DNA of 64,000 nucleotides from Escallonia rubra (GCA_033065855.1 JAVXUO010000006.1:1-64000); one strand, 5' to 3'. Shown: positions 46,801 to 61,800, counted from the first letter of the stretch. Made by a program: numbers and translations. Notes: generated by a model not told the origin, from the sequence alone.

Positions 46801-49800
46801 AATTTTTTTGAGGCTTTTATGCCTATACGTTTTTCTCTTCATTTGACGAGATAATAAGGACTATACGGCTAGGAAGTGCTGGAAAAGACTGGGTTTGTTG
46901 ATGTTCTTACAAGGTGGAGCTATTCCTGTAGCTTGTCTTTTGGACGTTATTTGCAGTGCACAAATTGGCTGCATTACCATCTCCCTCTGCAACTCCCTCT
47001 TCTTTCCTCTAGTAAACTGATAGACATAACAATCATTGTGTGGTTGAGAAATCACCCAATTGATGCTTTTCGGGCAAATAGCTTTTCGCATACCACTATT
47101 CCCCATCATTTCTTAGTGTTTCGAATTAAATTCCGGATGCCTTTTCCTTCTTACTTGTGAATGCTAATTTTTCGTTCTGAGATTCCTCTACAGTGAAAGA
47201 TATGGAATTAGACAAAGGATAGATCATTGGACTCCACCAACATGTTTTAGGGCGAGACCAGCTGTACTCTGCAATAATCAATAGGTTCAGAGTACATTTT
47301 CATTAACCAAAGGGGTTGAAAATTTCTTTTCATGCCTGTGTACTTGCATGGATATCCTCCCTCTAATCAATAGCTAATGAAGCAGAAACAGTTTGGTCAC
47401 TATTTTTCGATCTGCAGTGGTGCTAGATTCAGTATAGCCCATATTATAAGATTCTTTAACAGGACCTTATTGGTGCATACGGCACATTCACCTGCAGTCA
47501 ACATCTATGAACTTCGCCATCTTAAGTTCAACCCAGGGTCCGTGAACCTTCATGGGGTTTAGTTTAATGCACTCAACTAGATGAGGTATTCAATATTACA
47601 CTCGACACATAAAAGTTAATAAATGACCAATCTAGCCTTCATCCTCAGATTCAGTTAATCTAGAAGTAAAAGGATAATGCTGTTATAGGTCTGAAATCCA
47701 GCAACTTAGTTTGCCATCTTCATCAAGCAGTAGTGGCAGCCATGGATTCATTATCTAAAGCAAAAATCTCCCTTTTACCAAGAGCTCTGTTGACCTATTT
47801 CTACACCACCAGCTACAATAAAGATAGTAAAGTTCACTGCATCACCCATCACACCCGTCACCACCGCTCCGCCATATAATTGCCACCACCCCCAATGCAA
47901 CCCAGAAATCACCACCCGAACTATGATCGACAGAAACACCAACTGGAGCAGGTTTCAATCGATGAATTGGTGGGTAGTTTTGCATCTACACATTACTTGG
48001 TCGGGCAAAGCCACAATTTTCGAAGGGGTTTTGGTTTCATAAGAAACTTGGGTCTGGAAGATGAAAAGAGGGAAGGAATTAATATGATGGAAGATGATTA
48101 TGTGGTTAGAAGATACTAGGGTTTTGACGGTGCTGGAGATGAATGTGTCCTAATCTTCGTCGCCACTGGTGAAGGAGAGAATTTTTTTTTTTTGGGCGAA
48201 GCGACGGTGAGTTTTGGGTGAAGAATTTGAGTTTGGTGGTGTAGGATATTGGGATGGGCTTTGTTGTCTTTGATGCAGGCGGTTAGGCCTTTGGTGGCTC
48301 GGGGACAGAGGTAGTGGTGGTGACGGTGTTGGTGGGGTAATTTTACATTATTGATGGTTTTAGGATTTTCAAATGTTTCGTATGCACTCAAGGGCAGTTT
48401 GGGCAGTTAATAGTATCAAAACTTTTATGGTGTAAAGGCTAAAGCGTCGGAAGAGATCAAACCTCAATGAGTGGGGTGTAATTTTTTTAAGCTTCATGCA
48501 TTTGAGTGTAATAGTTTCTAATGTCATGCAATTTGAGTGTAATTAACCCTTTAAGCTATTAGCTGTGTTCATTTTCTAGCTTCTCTTTTCTCTTTTGATG
48601 ATCTTTCAATGGTCGTTTTCAGTCTTAACATATTAAAGTTTTCATGTTTTTGTCTATTGCTACTGGGTCTCATCCTACTTCCAGAGCTAGCTTGGTATGC
48701 AGTTTTGCTTAATTTTTTGTTGATGCCAAAAACGATTAGAATAATCCTTCAGATATTTCGGCTGTTCGTGTGCTATGCGAGAGAAGATGTGTACTTACGA
48801 ATGTGTGTTTATGGCAGATCCTCAGTACACGTGCTCGTAAAAATGTTGTCATAAGTGACATCAAGGTTGACGTTTGCATATTTGCATTTGATATTTTGTA
48901 CCTTAATGGCCAGCAACTATTGCAAGAGCAACTTAACGTTCGCAGAGAGGTATGACCAATTTTCATATCACCCCATTGTAATGCGAGTTCTGAACTGACT
49001 TTTTTAGAGTAGCTAGTATTAGTGCCAGTGCGAGTCTTGTGTCATGCATTATTTTCTCTTCTTAAAGCCTTTTGTTACGCTACGTTTTCAGGCATCATGC
49101 ATACTTTTGGTATTGAGCGTGTGGTAGTAGCAATACATCAAAATCCTTTTACATCCTCTTTTTTCTGTCTCAAACCAAACCTTAGATCATCCAAGCAGCA
49201 AGATTTACTTGGTAGCATATGTCATTTTATGTCCTCGAAGTTGTCATCAGAGCACCCAAAGTAGGCCTGACATCGGCCTTGTTCTCGTCGATATCCTCAG
49301 GTTTGACTAGACTGCTGCCACATGCAGGCTCCATGGCCGCCTTAGCCCAGTATATATGTGTTGGCTGTGTTTTAAGGTGGACCTGTGCTCCAAATTACTT
49401 TAGAGGGTGTGACGTACTTTTGTCAAAGTGTGGTATTATTGGGGTGACTTTTAAGGAGTTCTAATCGTTTTTGGGTTCTTTACGATATGATTTAATTTAT
49501 CTTCAAATGAGTTAGATATCAATTGGTAGTTGTTATGTGTGGGTTTTTACAACAATTCATAGCTTTGTCACTACTAATAAGGATCACGTGCTTTGCACGT
49601 CAAATACTTTTGAAAATAAAAATGTTATGGACCGTTATGGAAAACACAATAAATATAAATAGTACGATTATTTTAATCAAACCATAAAAAGTAAATCAAT
49701 TGTGAATTGTTAATAAAAGACTCGAAGCATAGAAAGTTCAGCGCACAAGCCATGGTCTTACTTTCAAATTCGAATTGCTAATGTCAATTACCACTAGTAT

Positions 49801-52800
49801 TTGTCACTATTAATTGTTTCATTTGTCACATTAAGTTGCCACTAAATAGGATCTTGACTGTTCCATATTACATCTTGTTACCGAGGATACACTTACATGT
49901 CATCAGTTTCAAACATATTCTACAAATATTCTCACCAAGCATTACAACTTTGGCATTGCAGTAATAGAAGTGAAGAAAGTCTTCTGGTGACAATTTGACA
50001 CACATAAAATGTAACCTGAATTGTATATCTTAGAGTTGTGAGATAAAAGTTAGGAACTGAGAAGAATTTTGAATAATAACTAATGTTAACAAAATTTTAA
50101 ATCTGTAGTTTAAAAGGGATAGCAAAAAATTAAGTGTCCATGGGAAAGAGTTACGATCAGCAAATTATAACAGATTTTGTAAAATGGAAGGAGTTCAAAG
50201 CTTAAATTTTACATTTTAAAAAACAAGAATCAAATGAACTCAAAAGACCTAGCAGGGAACATATAAAAACTTAATTCCTTTGGCAATAAATCTAGTAGCT
50301 GTAGCTTTCAAGGATCATCCTAAAATTTCTATCGTGCACCCTTTTCTCTGTAAGCATCTCCACTAAAGTTCAAAATATCATTATTTAAGACTTCGTTATC
50401 TATCTTGTTATTATATTTTCTTTTGGTTACTTTTTTAATATTTTTCTAGCTTTTTCTAGATTTTAAGTACATTTTGTCTAAAGGTAGCTTAATCTTAGTG
50501 TTACCTTATTTTTCCTCTATTTTTCTTTGTTGTCTAAACAGTGTATAGTGTACTTTAAAGCTCTCTTCTGAGTTACTTTATACCTCTCTTTTGTTTTTAC
50601 CGAATCTTAGTGGTACATCTTTGGCTATTGTTTTCGTTGTTTATGTAATTAAACATATTTTTGCTACAAGACTTGTATTTTTAGCACGGATTCATATGAT
50701 AATATTTGACCTGCTTATTCGAAAAGCCACTATTATATGTGTGTTTGTGTACGAAATGAGTGGTCTGAAGTAGATATTAGCTCATAATGTCAATGAAGGA
50801 AGTAACTACAACAATGTTTACAGACCTAAAATTTTCAGCCTATATAAATACTCGGTACATTTGTATAAATACAAGCACCACAAAAATTCATCTAGAATGT
50901 TTTCTTACCCAGATCATTCATCTGATAATAAGACCCGTATCATCAAAATAAAGCAAAAGAAAAATCTGCCAATGGCATGAGGTTTTACGTTAAGAAAGTT
51001 AAAAAAAGCCACTATTTTACCAAAAAGAAAGCAAAACTTAATTTCATCATAAAAGTTGAAAAAAGAAGGCCTCATCTAAGTTTTAGATATTCTAACCCTG
51101 GCCTATGTCGCTAAATTTAAGTTTGCAGCCATATGCAAAAGTTAGTAGATGCAATAGTCAGTCCACTTTGAAATAAAATATATAACAAGAAGAACATGAT
51201 ATTACCTAGACTTATTAGAAATGGTTCTCTAAGAAGTAGATGCAATAGTCAGTCCACCTTGAAATAAAATATATAACAAGAAGAACATGATATTACCTAG
51301 ACTTTTTAGAAATGGTTCTCTAAGAAGTAGTGGAAAGTAAGGTTATGGATTTTGATGTAGGCAAGTTTTAAGGTTAGGTTTTGATAGGATTTTCTTTAAA
51401 GGTGAGCAGATTCTTACTCCCTCCGTCCCTAAAAAACTAATCATATTTTCTTTTTGGGCCGTCCCACAAAAATTGATCAGTTCCAAATTAGGAAAGATTC
51501 TGTAGGTATTTTTACATATTTACCCTTTTTTTATTCTATTTCTCACGCCACATTTAATTCTCTACCAACTCATTTTCTCTCTCCTGACCCACCACTTTAC
51601 ACTTTTTTATTCTATTTCTCTCCACATTTAACACTCTACCAACCAATTTTCTCTCTCATGGCCCACTCTTTTCCCCCTCTCTCTAAAGGGTAAAATGGGA
51701 AAGACACAATATATAACCTAAATCCTTAATATACGTGTAAAGTCAAATGGATCGATCTTTTAGGGACGAAGGGAGTATTATTCTATTAATGCAGTTGGGT
51801 TACATCCACATCAATTGGTTAATTCATGTTCCCTGTCTTTAGGAGATGCAGTAATGAACTTTTAACCTTTTTAGCAACAAAATGTTGTAATTAAGCCCCA
51901 CATGTCGTAATATAGCCTCACCCTTTTAAAAGTCTGAAGCCAGTACTTTTGATGAAATTCATACTCTTTTGTGACTAAAAGAGGAATTAGTAAACTTTTA
52001 ACGTCTTTATCGACACAATGTTTGAATTTAGCCAAAAGTGCTGTGATTTATCCTCACCATTTTAAAAGTAAAAAAAAAAACCTCAATATTTTCAAACCTT
52101 TTATAGTTGAATTAGGAGTGCAACTTGGATTAGACAACTATGCCAACCCATCGAAATATGGTGGTACAAAATTTTGGGCCCGGGCTGGGCTGTGGCAAAC
52201 TTATTTGAAGGGCCACCCAGCCCGCGGGAACTTCAGCCCATCCAAACTTTTATATAGCATACATAACATGTGTTTGTCCTTTAGTCTTTAAAATCCTTTA
52301 AACATTTGGGTTGGAGACGTTTGAAAACCTTTTTTTTTCTAGCTTTGTTTCTCATTATAGGAGTAGACTTCTTAAGATTGTTTCGAAACTCATCTTTTTC
52401 TTTTGTTTGTCCTAAAACATTGTTTCTGTGCTCATATCTAAATCCATTTTGACACTTCACTACACTTTTTCCTCATAACACTAGTAAATCTGGATGGTAA
52501 TTGATTTGCTTAAAAATTAAGTGAATAAAAACTAAGTTTGTAACCATAAACAACCCGTGGACAGCCCGTGTCTAACCCGTGCCCACCAAAATTTTCATAT
52601 GCTTGGCGTGCACAGATATAATTCGCCTTGTAGATGGGCTGGACTGGGCATAGGCACGAGCTTTTGAGAGTGGATTGGGCATGGTACCCTTGGGCCTGTC
52701 CAGCCCGCCCAAGCTGTAGCTCTAAGTTAAATAGCTAGGTAGCACGGACACGGACACCGTGTTCAACACCAACCGGGACACCAGACACCGCAATTTTCAA

Positions 52801-52834
52801 AAAATCAGATTTTGGACACCGCTCACTGCTGAAA

Positions 52835-52877
<43 letters not shown>

Positions 52878-55800
52878 CATATATATATACACACACATCT
52901 CAATTTGAGCAACTAAATTTCGTTCAAAATGGATGAGAAAGAAAGCAAGTAACATAAAATAGTCTCAACAATAACAAGAAAAAAAGGTCGGTAACAAGAA
53001 AGCAGTTGAATGTCTTAACAGTACCAAAATTAGAGTCTCAACAATAACAAGAGAGAAGGAAAAAAGACATGAGACCAAAGACATAAATGATAGGTTTTAT
53101 ATAGTCAGATGACTTGTAACTGAGGTCGGATGGTCTGTAAATGAGGTTAGAGATGTTGACCTATCTTACTGTAGACTGGTAAGCTTTGATGCTTTAAGCA
53201 ACAAAAAGAAGGAAAAGACAGAGATGAGAGAGAAAGAAGAAGGTACCTTTTGTTGGGTCGATCTGATTAGGGTTCGGCCTAAAAGTTCATTTCTAAAAAA
53301 TCCCAGATTTATTCCTCAAATAAATTTGAAATATTATATTTTGGCCCCATACGAGTGGACACTTTCTCACAAGGTGTCCGACACTTCTTCAAGAGGTTTC
53401 TGACACGGTGTTCGATAATTAAAAAAAATAAATAAATTCGGACACTGCTAAGAGGTGTCGGACACGTGTCCGGAGGTGTTGGTAAGTGTCGGACACCATA
53501 CCTCGTCCTATGAGAGGTGTCGGTGCTTCCTAGTTAAATAGTCTATTTTAATGAAAACTGTCTAACAATTTAACTCCGTGGGATCATTTTTGACACGGTG
53601 GGGCTAGATCCTCGTTCATTTTGGTGAAATTCATACTCGTTTATCAATAAAATATGCATGAGTGAACTTTTAACAAAATGTTTAAATTTAGTTAAAAGGT
53701 CATAATTTAGCCTCACCCTTTTAATAGTAAAAAATAACCCATGAAACCTTGTAAATTTAAAGGGGGTATTTGAAGGAAAAAATTGTTTAGCCATTTAACC
53801 TCTTGCGTATCAAAACTTTAGAGTTTTCAAGCTAGAAAAAAATCATTTACCATTTTGACTTGAAATAAATTGGAGTCTTTATCAATTAGGTTATACCTAA
53901 TCCCATCACCCATAAGAGTAGATTATACAAGGACGATAACCATATGAAGAACATGCTATCATGCAAATATAAAGTGTTCCTGACTAAAGTGGAACATACA
54001 AAGACAATAACCATATGAAGAAGATGTTATCATGCAAATAAGGTTATCCCAATAACTGTAATACGAAACTTAGAATTATTTATTTGCCATGAACACAAAT
54101 TATAATTAGGAGCAAATTGGTATGATCTAGTTATTCTCAAAAGTCATTACATATTCATTTAAAATGTCCTAGGAAAGTTCAGTTTTACGATAGCTTCATT
54201 ACACCAATATATCCATATTTAGAACCTGGAATTAAACTCAATTTTGGGATATTTTGAATATTATTAACATATATTTGTATCAAAATATATAAAATCCAAA
54301 TCAGTAGCGTAAGCATTAACATACAAATATTAATTTTTTTTTAAAAGGATTGATTTACTTACAAAGTATTCGGTTTAGTTTAGCGTAAAATATTACCTTT
54401 CTCCTTGTGTTCCTGAAAAGGCTACATAAAACTCTATTATATGCAAGTTGTTTTTATTAGTCGAATTTGATGGAGAAGATGTAGTAGCTCTAGGGTAGTT
54501 TAGTTTTAACGTGAATGTAGTGAGGTTTTGAGAGAGTCTTCAGTAATCAGTAATCAGTAATCAGGGAGCATGCAAAAGTTCAAGGATGATTTTCTGGGGT
54601 GTTTTCTGTTTCTTTCTTAGTAAAAGTCAGAATAACATGTAAATCGTCAAAAGCATATATTTCGGTAAGAGTGTTTTAATGAAAGAAGCTTGATATCCTA
54701 TGAGAAGTCAAAACATCCTTATTTTTTAAAAACACTTTAATAAAAAAGGGTATTCTATGGGAAAAGAAGTTATAAGTCTAATCACTCCTAATATTTTATG
54801 AAGACTTCATATTTAAAAGGATATTTTGAGAGAGAAAAATGATTAGCCATTTAACCCAATATATATATATATATATTGCTACAAATATGTTCTTCAAAAG
54901 AGGTACATATGTTCTTCATTTGAACTTTATATTGGATTTCAGCTAGGGAAAATTGCGCAGAATACCCCTATGTTTGGACTCGTTGCAAAAGAAACTCTGG
55001 AGTTACGAAAGTTGCATAGAGACACATGTGGTCACAAAAGTGTTGCATCAGATTATTCCTATAACTAAATAATAGAAATGTCTAAATTGCCCCTCTATGT
55101 AAACCTTAATTGTAGATCTAGTGTTTTTTTTTTTTTTTTTGGGTGTTGGACAGGGGTAGGCTCGTGGTGGGTGGATGAGGCTGGTGGCGGTGGCGCAAGT
55201 GGTTGGGGTTGATGGCTAGGCTTACGGCGGAGCAACTGGCTGGGGTTGATGGCGGGGCTGGCGGTAGCACTCAGATTCGTGGAGGGTGGACAGAGTTGGT
55301 GGCATGCCCCTTGGTTTGATGGCGAGGCTGGCGGCAGATTCTTTTCCTTCCTCTTTTGCTAAAAAATGGGCGTGGTAACGTTAATGAATTGCGATGCCTA
55401 AATCTAGTATCCCATACTTTGGATCAGCCCCGTCCACACACGGTTCGTGGTGGGTGGAAGGGGCAGGTGCCGGCGGCGCAAGTGTTCTGGGTTGATGAAG
55501 GGGCTGGCGGCGGCGGCGGCACAGGGTTCATGGTGGGTGGTTAGGGCTGGCGGCATCGTCGGTGGTGGTGGATTGGACTCGGTGAGGGTGTGGCTATGGT
55601 TTTGGTTGTGAGGGTGGTGGCTAGGGTTTTGGTTTGTGAGGGTCGCTGCTAGTGTTAGGTTTTTGTTGGACCGGAGAAGAAATTGGGAATTGAGTGGGAG
55701 AGAAAAAGAAAGGGAGGGTACTTTAGTCTAGTAACTTCTGCCAAACGTACTTTTTAAGAGAGTGAATATCACACCCTGTCAACTTGGAAAGATTTCTCTA

Positions 55801-58800
55801 ATTATAGCAACGTAATTGGCACCATTGGGGGCCATTTGCAACTTTCTCCAGGGGTCTTTTTGCAACAAGTCCAAACCACGGGTATTCTGCAATTTTCCCT
55901 TTTAGCTATTAATGTCAATCAGGAGATAGTTTCTATGCAAAAGCTGGGACAACACATCCTACAACCAATGAATAGAATTTAGCAAGTTTTAGGGTTTCCA
56001 GTACAATGGGGGGTAAGTATTTGCTATTCTCTAATTTCATTGCTTGGTTGTACCACGTCCTTGTTGCATTCTGCCGAAAATTTTCTTGTTGATCAGGGCA
56101 GGTTTTAGTGACCCACTATTCTTTACGAACTACTGTTTAACATATTTCTCTAATTAAAATGAACTTTGTCCCCACTATGGCATAGTCTATGCTTTAAATC
56201 CTTTGGATTGTTTCTACCTACAGCGTCTTTACGACTCTTTTGAGGAAGAACCTGGATTCTTTCAGTTTGCAACAGCAATAATGTCAAACGATCTTGAAGA
56301 AATACAAAAGTTTCTTGAAGCTGCTGTTGATTCCAGGTGGGCGTTCTTCTCTTTCTCTTTTTCCCATTTAATTTTCTGCTTTTTGTTTTCGACTTCTGGA
56401 AGTTTATCATCATACTCCTGTACTCTTATATTGAAAAATTCTTTAAACAAATGGAAAAACTTGTAAGAAAAAGTTGACTGGAAGATTGCTTTATAAATTG
56501 GTGCTAGGTTATTTATCAAATATTGAATGTCAGGGTTCAAGGCTGCTATCTAAGCAATTGTGTCTGTTTGCATGTTCTTGAATGAGTAATTACTTTCACA
56601 GTTTATTTGTTCATGTGTTCTCAGTTTAATTTCTGAGTTTCTCTGAGTTTTATATGACATTGGATCTTTTCAATGGGCGCAGAATGCATGAAGAATAATT
56701 CTATCCACATACATGAGCGAACTATTGCTCACTTCCAAACAGAATTGTCTTTTACTGTTTTAAACCTGGAAGCAGGGCTAAAAACAGCAGAAAACACGTC
56801 ATCTGAAACTCGTGTAAGAGTCATGCATACCACCCTGGTTACATGGCAAATTTTGACAAACATTCACGAGGAGGCCTAATATCACATTAGTCGAACGGGT
56901 TTTACTAAAGTACTTGTGGATTTAGTTGATGCCTCTGCGGCAGCCACCTCAATCGGCGATTGGTTTATGTAATTCTTCCAAGAGATGCAGAAAAGATTAT
57001 GGGGATGTGGAGAGTAGAGTGAAAAACGTGTTCTCAATTAACATTTATAGTGTAATGGAATTGGAGATCCAACACCAAAGACTAAATTTTTTTTTTAAAT
57101 CCTTAGGCTTTTTTTATGTTTTTCGTTCTTTTATTCTGTTGTCTGTTATTGTAATGGGAAATAATGGATGTTACGAACCTAGGTTACATTGAATCTGCCG
57201 AAGATCACAGTGCAAAATTGGAGTTTAAGCAAATTATACCAATACCATATGAAGAAATTGCAGATCTCCAATGGTGTTTTTGAATGCCTTTGTTAAGGTT
57301 ATAGAAGGCTGAAGCTTGCAATCTGAGCAAATTGGCAACGAACTCATGGCTCTAGATGATGGCGATAGTCGGCCGGACAAGTAGGAGAGTGCACCGGATG
57401 GAGGCTTGATTATGGAGATGGGTAAATAGTGAAGGAGAGTAGAGTGAAAAAAGAGGAGAGCAAGAGAGAGAAAGTGGGTTCGCTGAAGAGAATAAATGAG
57501 GAGAGAGAAAGAAGAGAAATACTAGAAGGGTAAAATGGAATCCTAAATTGAAAATTTACCTTTTTGAAATGTAAGTGCCCAGAACAGAAATGTGATCGAT
57601 ATTTTACTGATGGCGGGAGTTTAAGCTATAGAACTTTTCAGACATATCTCTCTCTTCCTATACATAACTCCATAGAGTACAAGAATGCGTTTTGATACTC
57701 TGACACTTCATACAGTGGAGCCATGTCGAGCCTTCTAGAGAGCTTGTCAGTGAACTGGACCCATGAACCCTTACATGGAGCCATGAACACTTCATACAGT
57801 TAATTAAGCATCTTCTCGGCTCTGGCTCCCATGCAGGCGAAGGAATCTATAAGGATTTGTAGTCAAATTACTACATCAGTTTGGGTATGTTCAGAGCTCT
57901 GCTTTCGTCTAATCGGTAGAATGTTAACATTTAGCGTTTTCCATTTATTCCTAGGGCAGAATGGCATTTCACAAAAAATACGGTGTTCACACTTAAGCTT
58001 CATTTTTTTTTCAACAAATTACAGTACGAAGAAATTTAGAAGACATTAGTCTTCTGAATGTCATTGCTGTCGTATTACATGAGAAGTTTGGGACACAAAC
58101 CCAAACCTTTAAGTGTCGACTCTCTGGGACAGGTACTTGATGCATTCTGAAGAGTCCATGTATGTCATCAGGCAAACCTTCTATTCTCTTACCCCTGATA
58201 GCTGTTTCTTCATGTAATTTACTTCTGGTTTTGGCAAGAAATGTGGTTCGTGTTTCTGAATTTAAGAACCATAAATTAGGATGCGTTGAAGAAATAAAGG
58301 TGGATGTGTCTGAGAATGTTCGTGAAGTGCTGGTGTCTCAAACATCAAACTTCAAGCAATGTCTATACATCCTAATTTGCAATTGTTTCTGAATTTAAGA
58401 ACCATAAATTAGGATGCGTTGAAGAAAAATGGTGGATGTATCTGAGAATGTTCGTGAAGTGCTGGTGTCTCAAACATCAAACTTCAAGCAATGTCTATAC
58501 ATCCTAATTTGCATTTTTGCATGATCCTATGAGCCTCGGGAGGTAATTCAATTGAAAGTAAGATATCAGAAAGATTGATCAGTTACGCCATTTGTATGTG
58601 GACCACTAGGTTCTATTCTCATGATGCTGATAATAAGCTGATGCTATTACATGAATAGGGTTATGTGTGTTTTGCCAATGCAATCAAGGATTATCTGAAA
58701 ACATAAAGTAGGGTATAAATGTGTTTTTGCGCGAACATTTTATTTTTCTTGGGACGAGGGGGTGGAGGGGTACAAATTCATTAAGCGATCTCGATGGCAT

Positions 58801-61800
58801 TCGATATTCTAGGCATTAGTTCTAGAAAGACTAGTGTTGAACCGTTCGGAAACTTTGAATTTGTGTGCTGGGAGATTAAATCTTCTTATGTATTAAGTCA
58901 CCAGTACTCTTTCGACTTGTAGCCTTTAGCTAGTTTGGCCAAAAAATTACCAGGTGTCACCAAGTGGAGCCAGCAGATCACAATGTTATATCCAAATCAC
59001 ATCAATTTGCCAATATCAATTTTTTTTTTGGTGGAGGGTGGATGGTGTCTTTTACGTCGTGACAGAAACTTCTGTCCCCTTTGAGGCCACGTTGTGGATA
59101 ATTTGTCTTTTGCTTCCAGCTCATGGTTAAAACTTTCTGCCTTTATATTGTTTACCTTGGTCTGATGGGCTATATCTATTTCGAGTTTTTGTGATAAAAC
59201 TTTTTGGGCTCCCTGTATTGAGTTATTTTGCAGCGATCTTCATTAGTGTTATGAAGTTTTGCAGCTTGATGGTGTACATGAGATGATTTAGTGGCATTTA
59301 TATTATTTTGCAGTTCGGAGGGTTTAATTATCAAGACACTAGATAAAGATGCTACATATGAACCTTCCAAGCGGTCAAATAACTGGCTAAAATTGAAGAA
59401 AGATTATATGGAGAGGTCAGTGATCTTTGCTATTGCTCTTTCCAAATAGGTCCTAATTAGGCTTATTTACTACTTGTGTCACTGGTTTCTGTGCAGTATT
59501 GGTGACTCGCTAGATTTAGTGCCGATTGCGGCTTTCCATGGTCGGGGTAAACGTGCAGGTAATACCATCTAAGCAACATGCTTCAGTTGAATTGAATGAT
59601 GAAATCAAATTAAGCAAACAGTCGACTTCGCATAACTAATCGTCGTGGGGGTTTGAAAATTTTTTCTTCTGAAATTTTTTCTTACATGCATATAAACTAC
59701 ATAAAAGAGGGAGACCTTGCAATTTATGGCTTTTTGACAAAGTTTGATATTAGATTTTACCCAATATAAAAAGCTCCTTATATCCTATTGAGTCGGACTA
59801 GGTTATGCTTAGTGCTCTTGCTTACGTCTTAGTTTTTCTATCCCAAAATGTATAAGGATATTCTGTAGAGCTATTTCTGTCCAACTTAAATGACCAAGTC
59901 ATTAAAGGCGAACAAGTAGAAATCAACAGAGGGCTTAAGTTTCATAGGAAGTAAATCATTGCTTGTACTATGATAACGCTCAGCTGAGATGTATATATGT
60001 TTACAATTTCCCCCTTATACAGATACTAAATTTTTAATAATTGTTAACTACTATGTACCAGAGATAATTAATTGTCCACTTTGGAACAAAGTTAGTTATC
60101 TCAAAATGTATTCTATGAGAGAATTAAGTTAAAGCATATTGTTATGAAAGGATCGACTTTGTTTTCCCTTTGTTTGATCATCTCCACACTTGTTCAGACT
60201 TGATTTCTGTTGCTGGGCAACATAATTTGGGCTGAAGAAGCACCGTCACTTTGTCATATTAAACTGACTGCTTTTTGTAGGTGTATATGGCGCCTTTCTC
60301 CTAGCTTGTTATGACAGCAGTAATGAGGAATTTCAAAGCATCTGTAAAATCGGTAAGCCTATTTATGAATGGAAGGTGTCTAACATTTATGTAGACTTGT
60401 CCATTAACTTCTCCTCTATCTGTAGCTTTGAGATTTTATTTTTTGCTCTTGGATAGGCACTGGATTCTCGGAAGCAATGCTTGAAGAGCGCTCTTCCAGT
60501 CTTCGTTCTAAACAGATTTCCCAGCCAAAGGTTTTCTTTTCTTTTTTGTTTTCTCATTCACTAAAACCATGGAAGCTTTGTCCATATCTGCTTTCGTTTC
60601 TGTACAGTTACATTTAGCCAATTTCTAACATTCAATGCCATCTCCAGTCGTACTATCGATATGCAGATACAATAAATCCAGATGTATGGTTTGAACCCAC
60701 TGAGGTAACAATTTAAGCTTCTTGTCCCTTTGTGAAGGGTCTCCCTGCACCCCCACCTCTCTCCTCTCTCTCCCTCTCTAGGATTATCTTCTTGTTCCTT
60801 CGTTTATTTCATTCCGTTTTGTTCTTTTCCTTGCAATACCTGAAAATCTCAATGTATCTTAGCTGCACTTTTTCTTTATCTTGGACATTTTGAGATACAG
60901 CTCAGCTTGTCACTGAATATGGAAACATGAAGTAACTAAAGTGGTGCTCATAGCAAAAACAAAATTGACACTCAGGTGGAGGATCTAAATGTGAATTTTG
61001 AAGTGTGTTTTTCACACTCCTTACTCGTTCAACTGCCTGTAAACTGATAGTGTTGCAGTTTGCTTTTACGTTTGTGGTAGTATTTACCATTTTTCCTGCA
61101 GTTGAGCTCTCTTTTGACGTTAGGATTGTGGCTGTTTAATTCCGTTTTTTGTCTTTAGTAATGAGAAATCCATGGGTAGATCATGCTATTGAAACGTTAT
61201 TAGTCCACTGAACTGGATACTAAGTTAACCTTGCTTTAAGTTGGAAGTTTTGATATTATTCTTGTTTTCAACAAATAAGAAGGGCAACGCAAGTTTAGGT
61301 TACTTTAGTGTGTCAAATTGCCTTGTGTCCTTGTTGAAATTCTGTTATCAGCTATTTCTAGTATCCTATTCTGGTAATAATGTTAGATGTTCCAATAATA
61401 ATGCATCTTTTGTTATGTTTACATCCAGGTGTGGGAGGTGAAAGCTGCAGATTTGACTATCAGCCCCGTTTACCGTGCTGCAATTGGTGTAGTGGACCCT
61501 GATAAGGTTGCCTGGTTTTCTATATGGTTGCGTTTATGATTCTAGAAACATGCATGGGCATGCGCGAACTTGCTCAGAAGATTAGCAGAAAATTCCAACC
61601 TTTATTGGCCACTCTGGCAATTGGCTATTTAGCCTCACTTTTTATGCTGCAATTCTTGGCCATCTAATCTTTTTAGCTATTTAGCTCTGACGCCATATCC
61701 CTAGTTATGTCTTGGGCCACTCTCTTTATTTTCAAAGTGCATAACTATTGGCCGGTGTAACCTTCTCTCATTTTTTACTTCTTTCAAAGGGCATTTCCCT

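Larger units (their letters stand above)
44905..48817 (+). other. LIG1 intron 7 (3.9 kb) with two transposons
   Basis: The donor is CAG|GTGATA and the acceptor ATGGCAG|ATCCTC. It contains a Stowaway-like element (45791-46593) and a TIR element with host-like interior (about 47560-48550). The rest is not recognised. Confidence 0.8.
48950..56223 (+). other. LIG1 intron 8 (7.3 kb), transposon-rich
   Basis: The donor is GAG|GTATGA and the acceptor CCTACAG|CGTCTT. It holds a Stowaway MITE (51417-51775), a hAT element (52735-53533), a Mutator-type element (54946-55899), hAT-like GGGCC-rich sequence (52150-52715), a tandem duplication (51144-51334) and an imperfect repeat of about 70 bp at 53930-54050. 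49570-49610 has a CACGTGCTTTGCACGT hairpin that could be a Helitron-type end. Confidence 0.85.

Noticed and set aside
56673-57192. Small plus-strand frames in LIG1 intron 9 as a nested gene
   Set aside because: No motif, no splice signals and no consistent coding bias. They are most likely chance frames.
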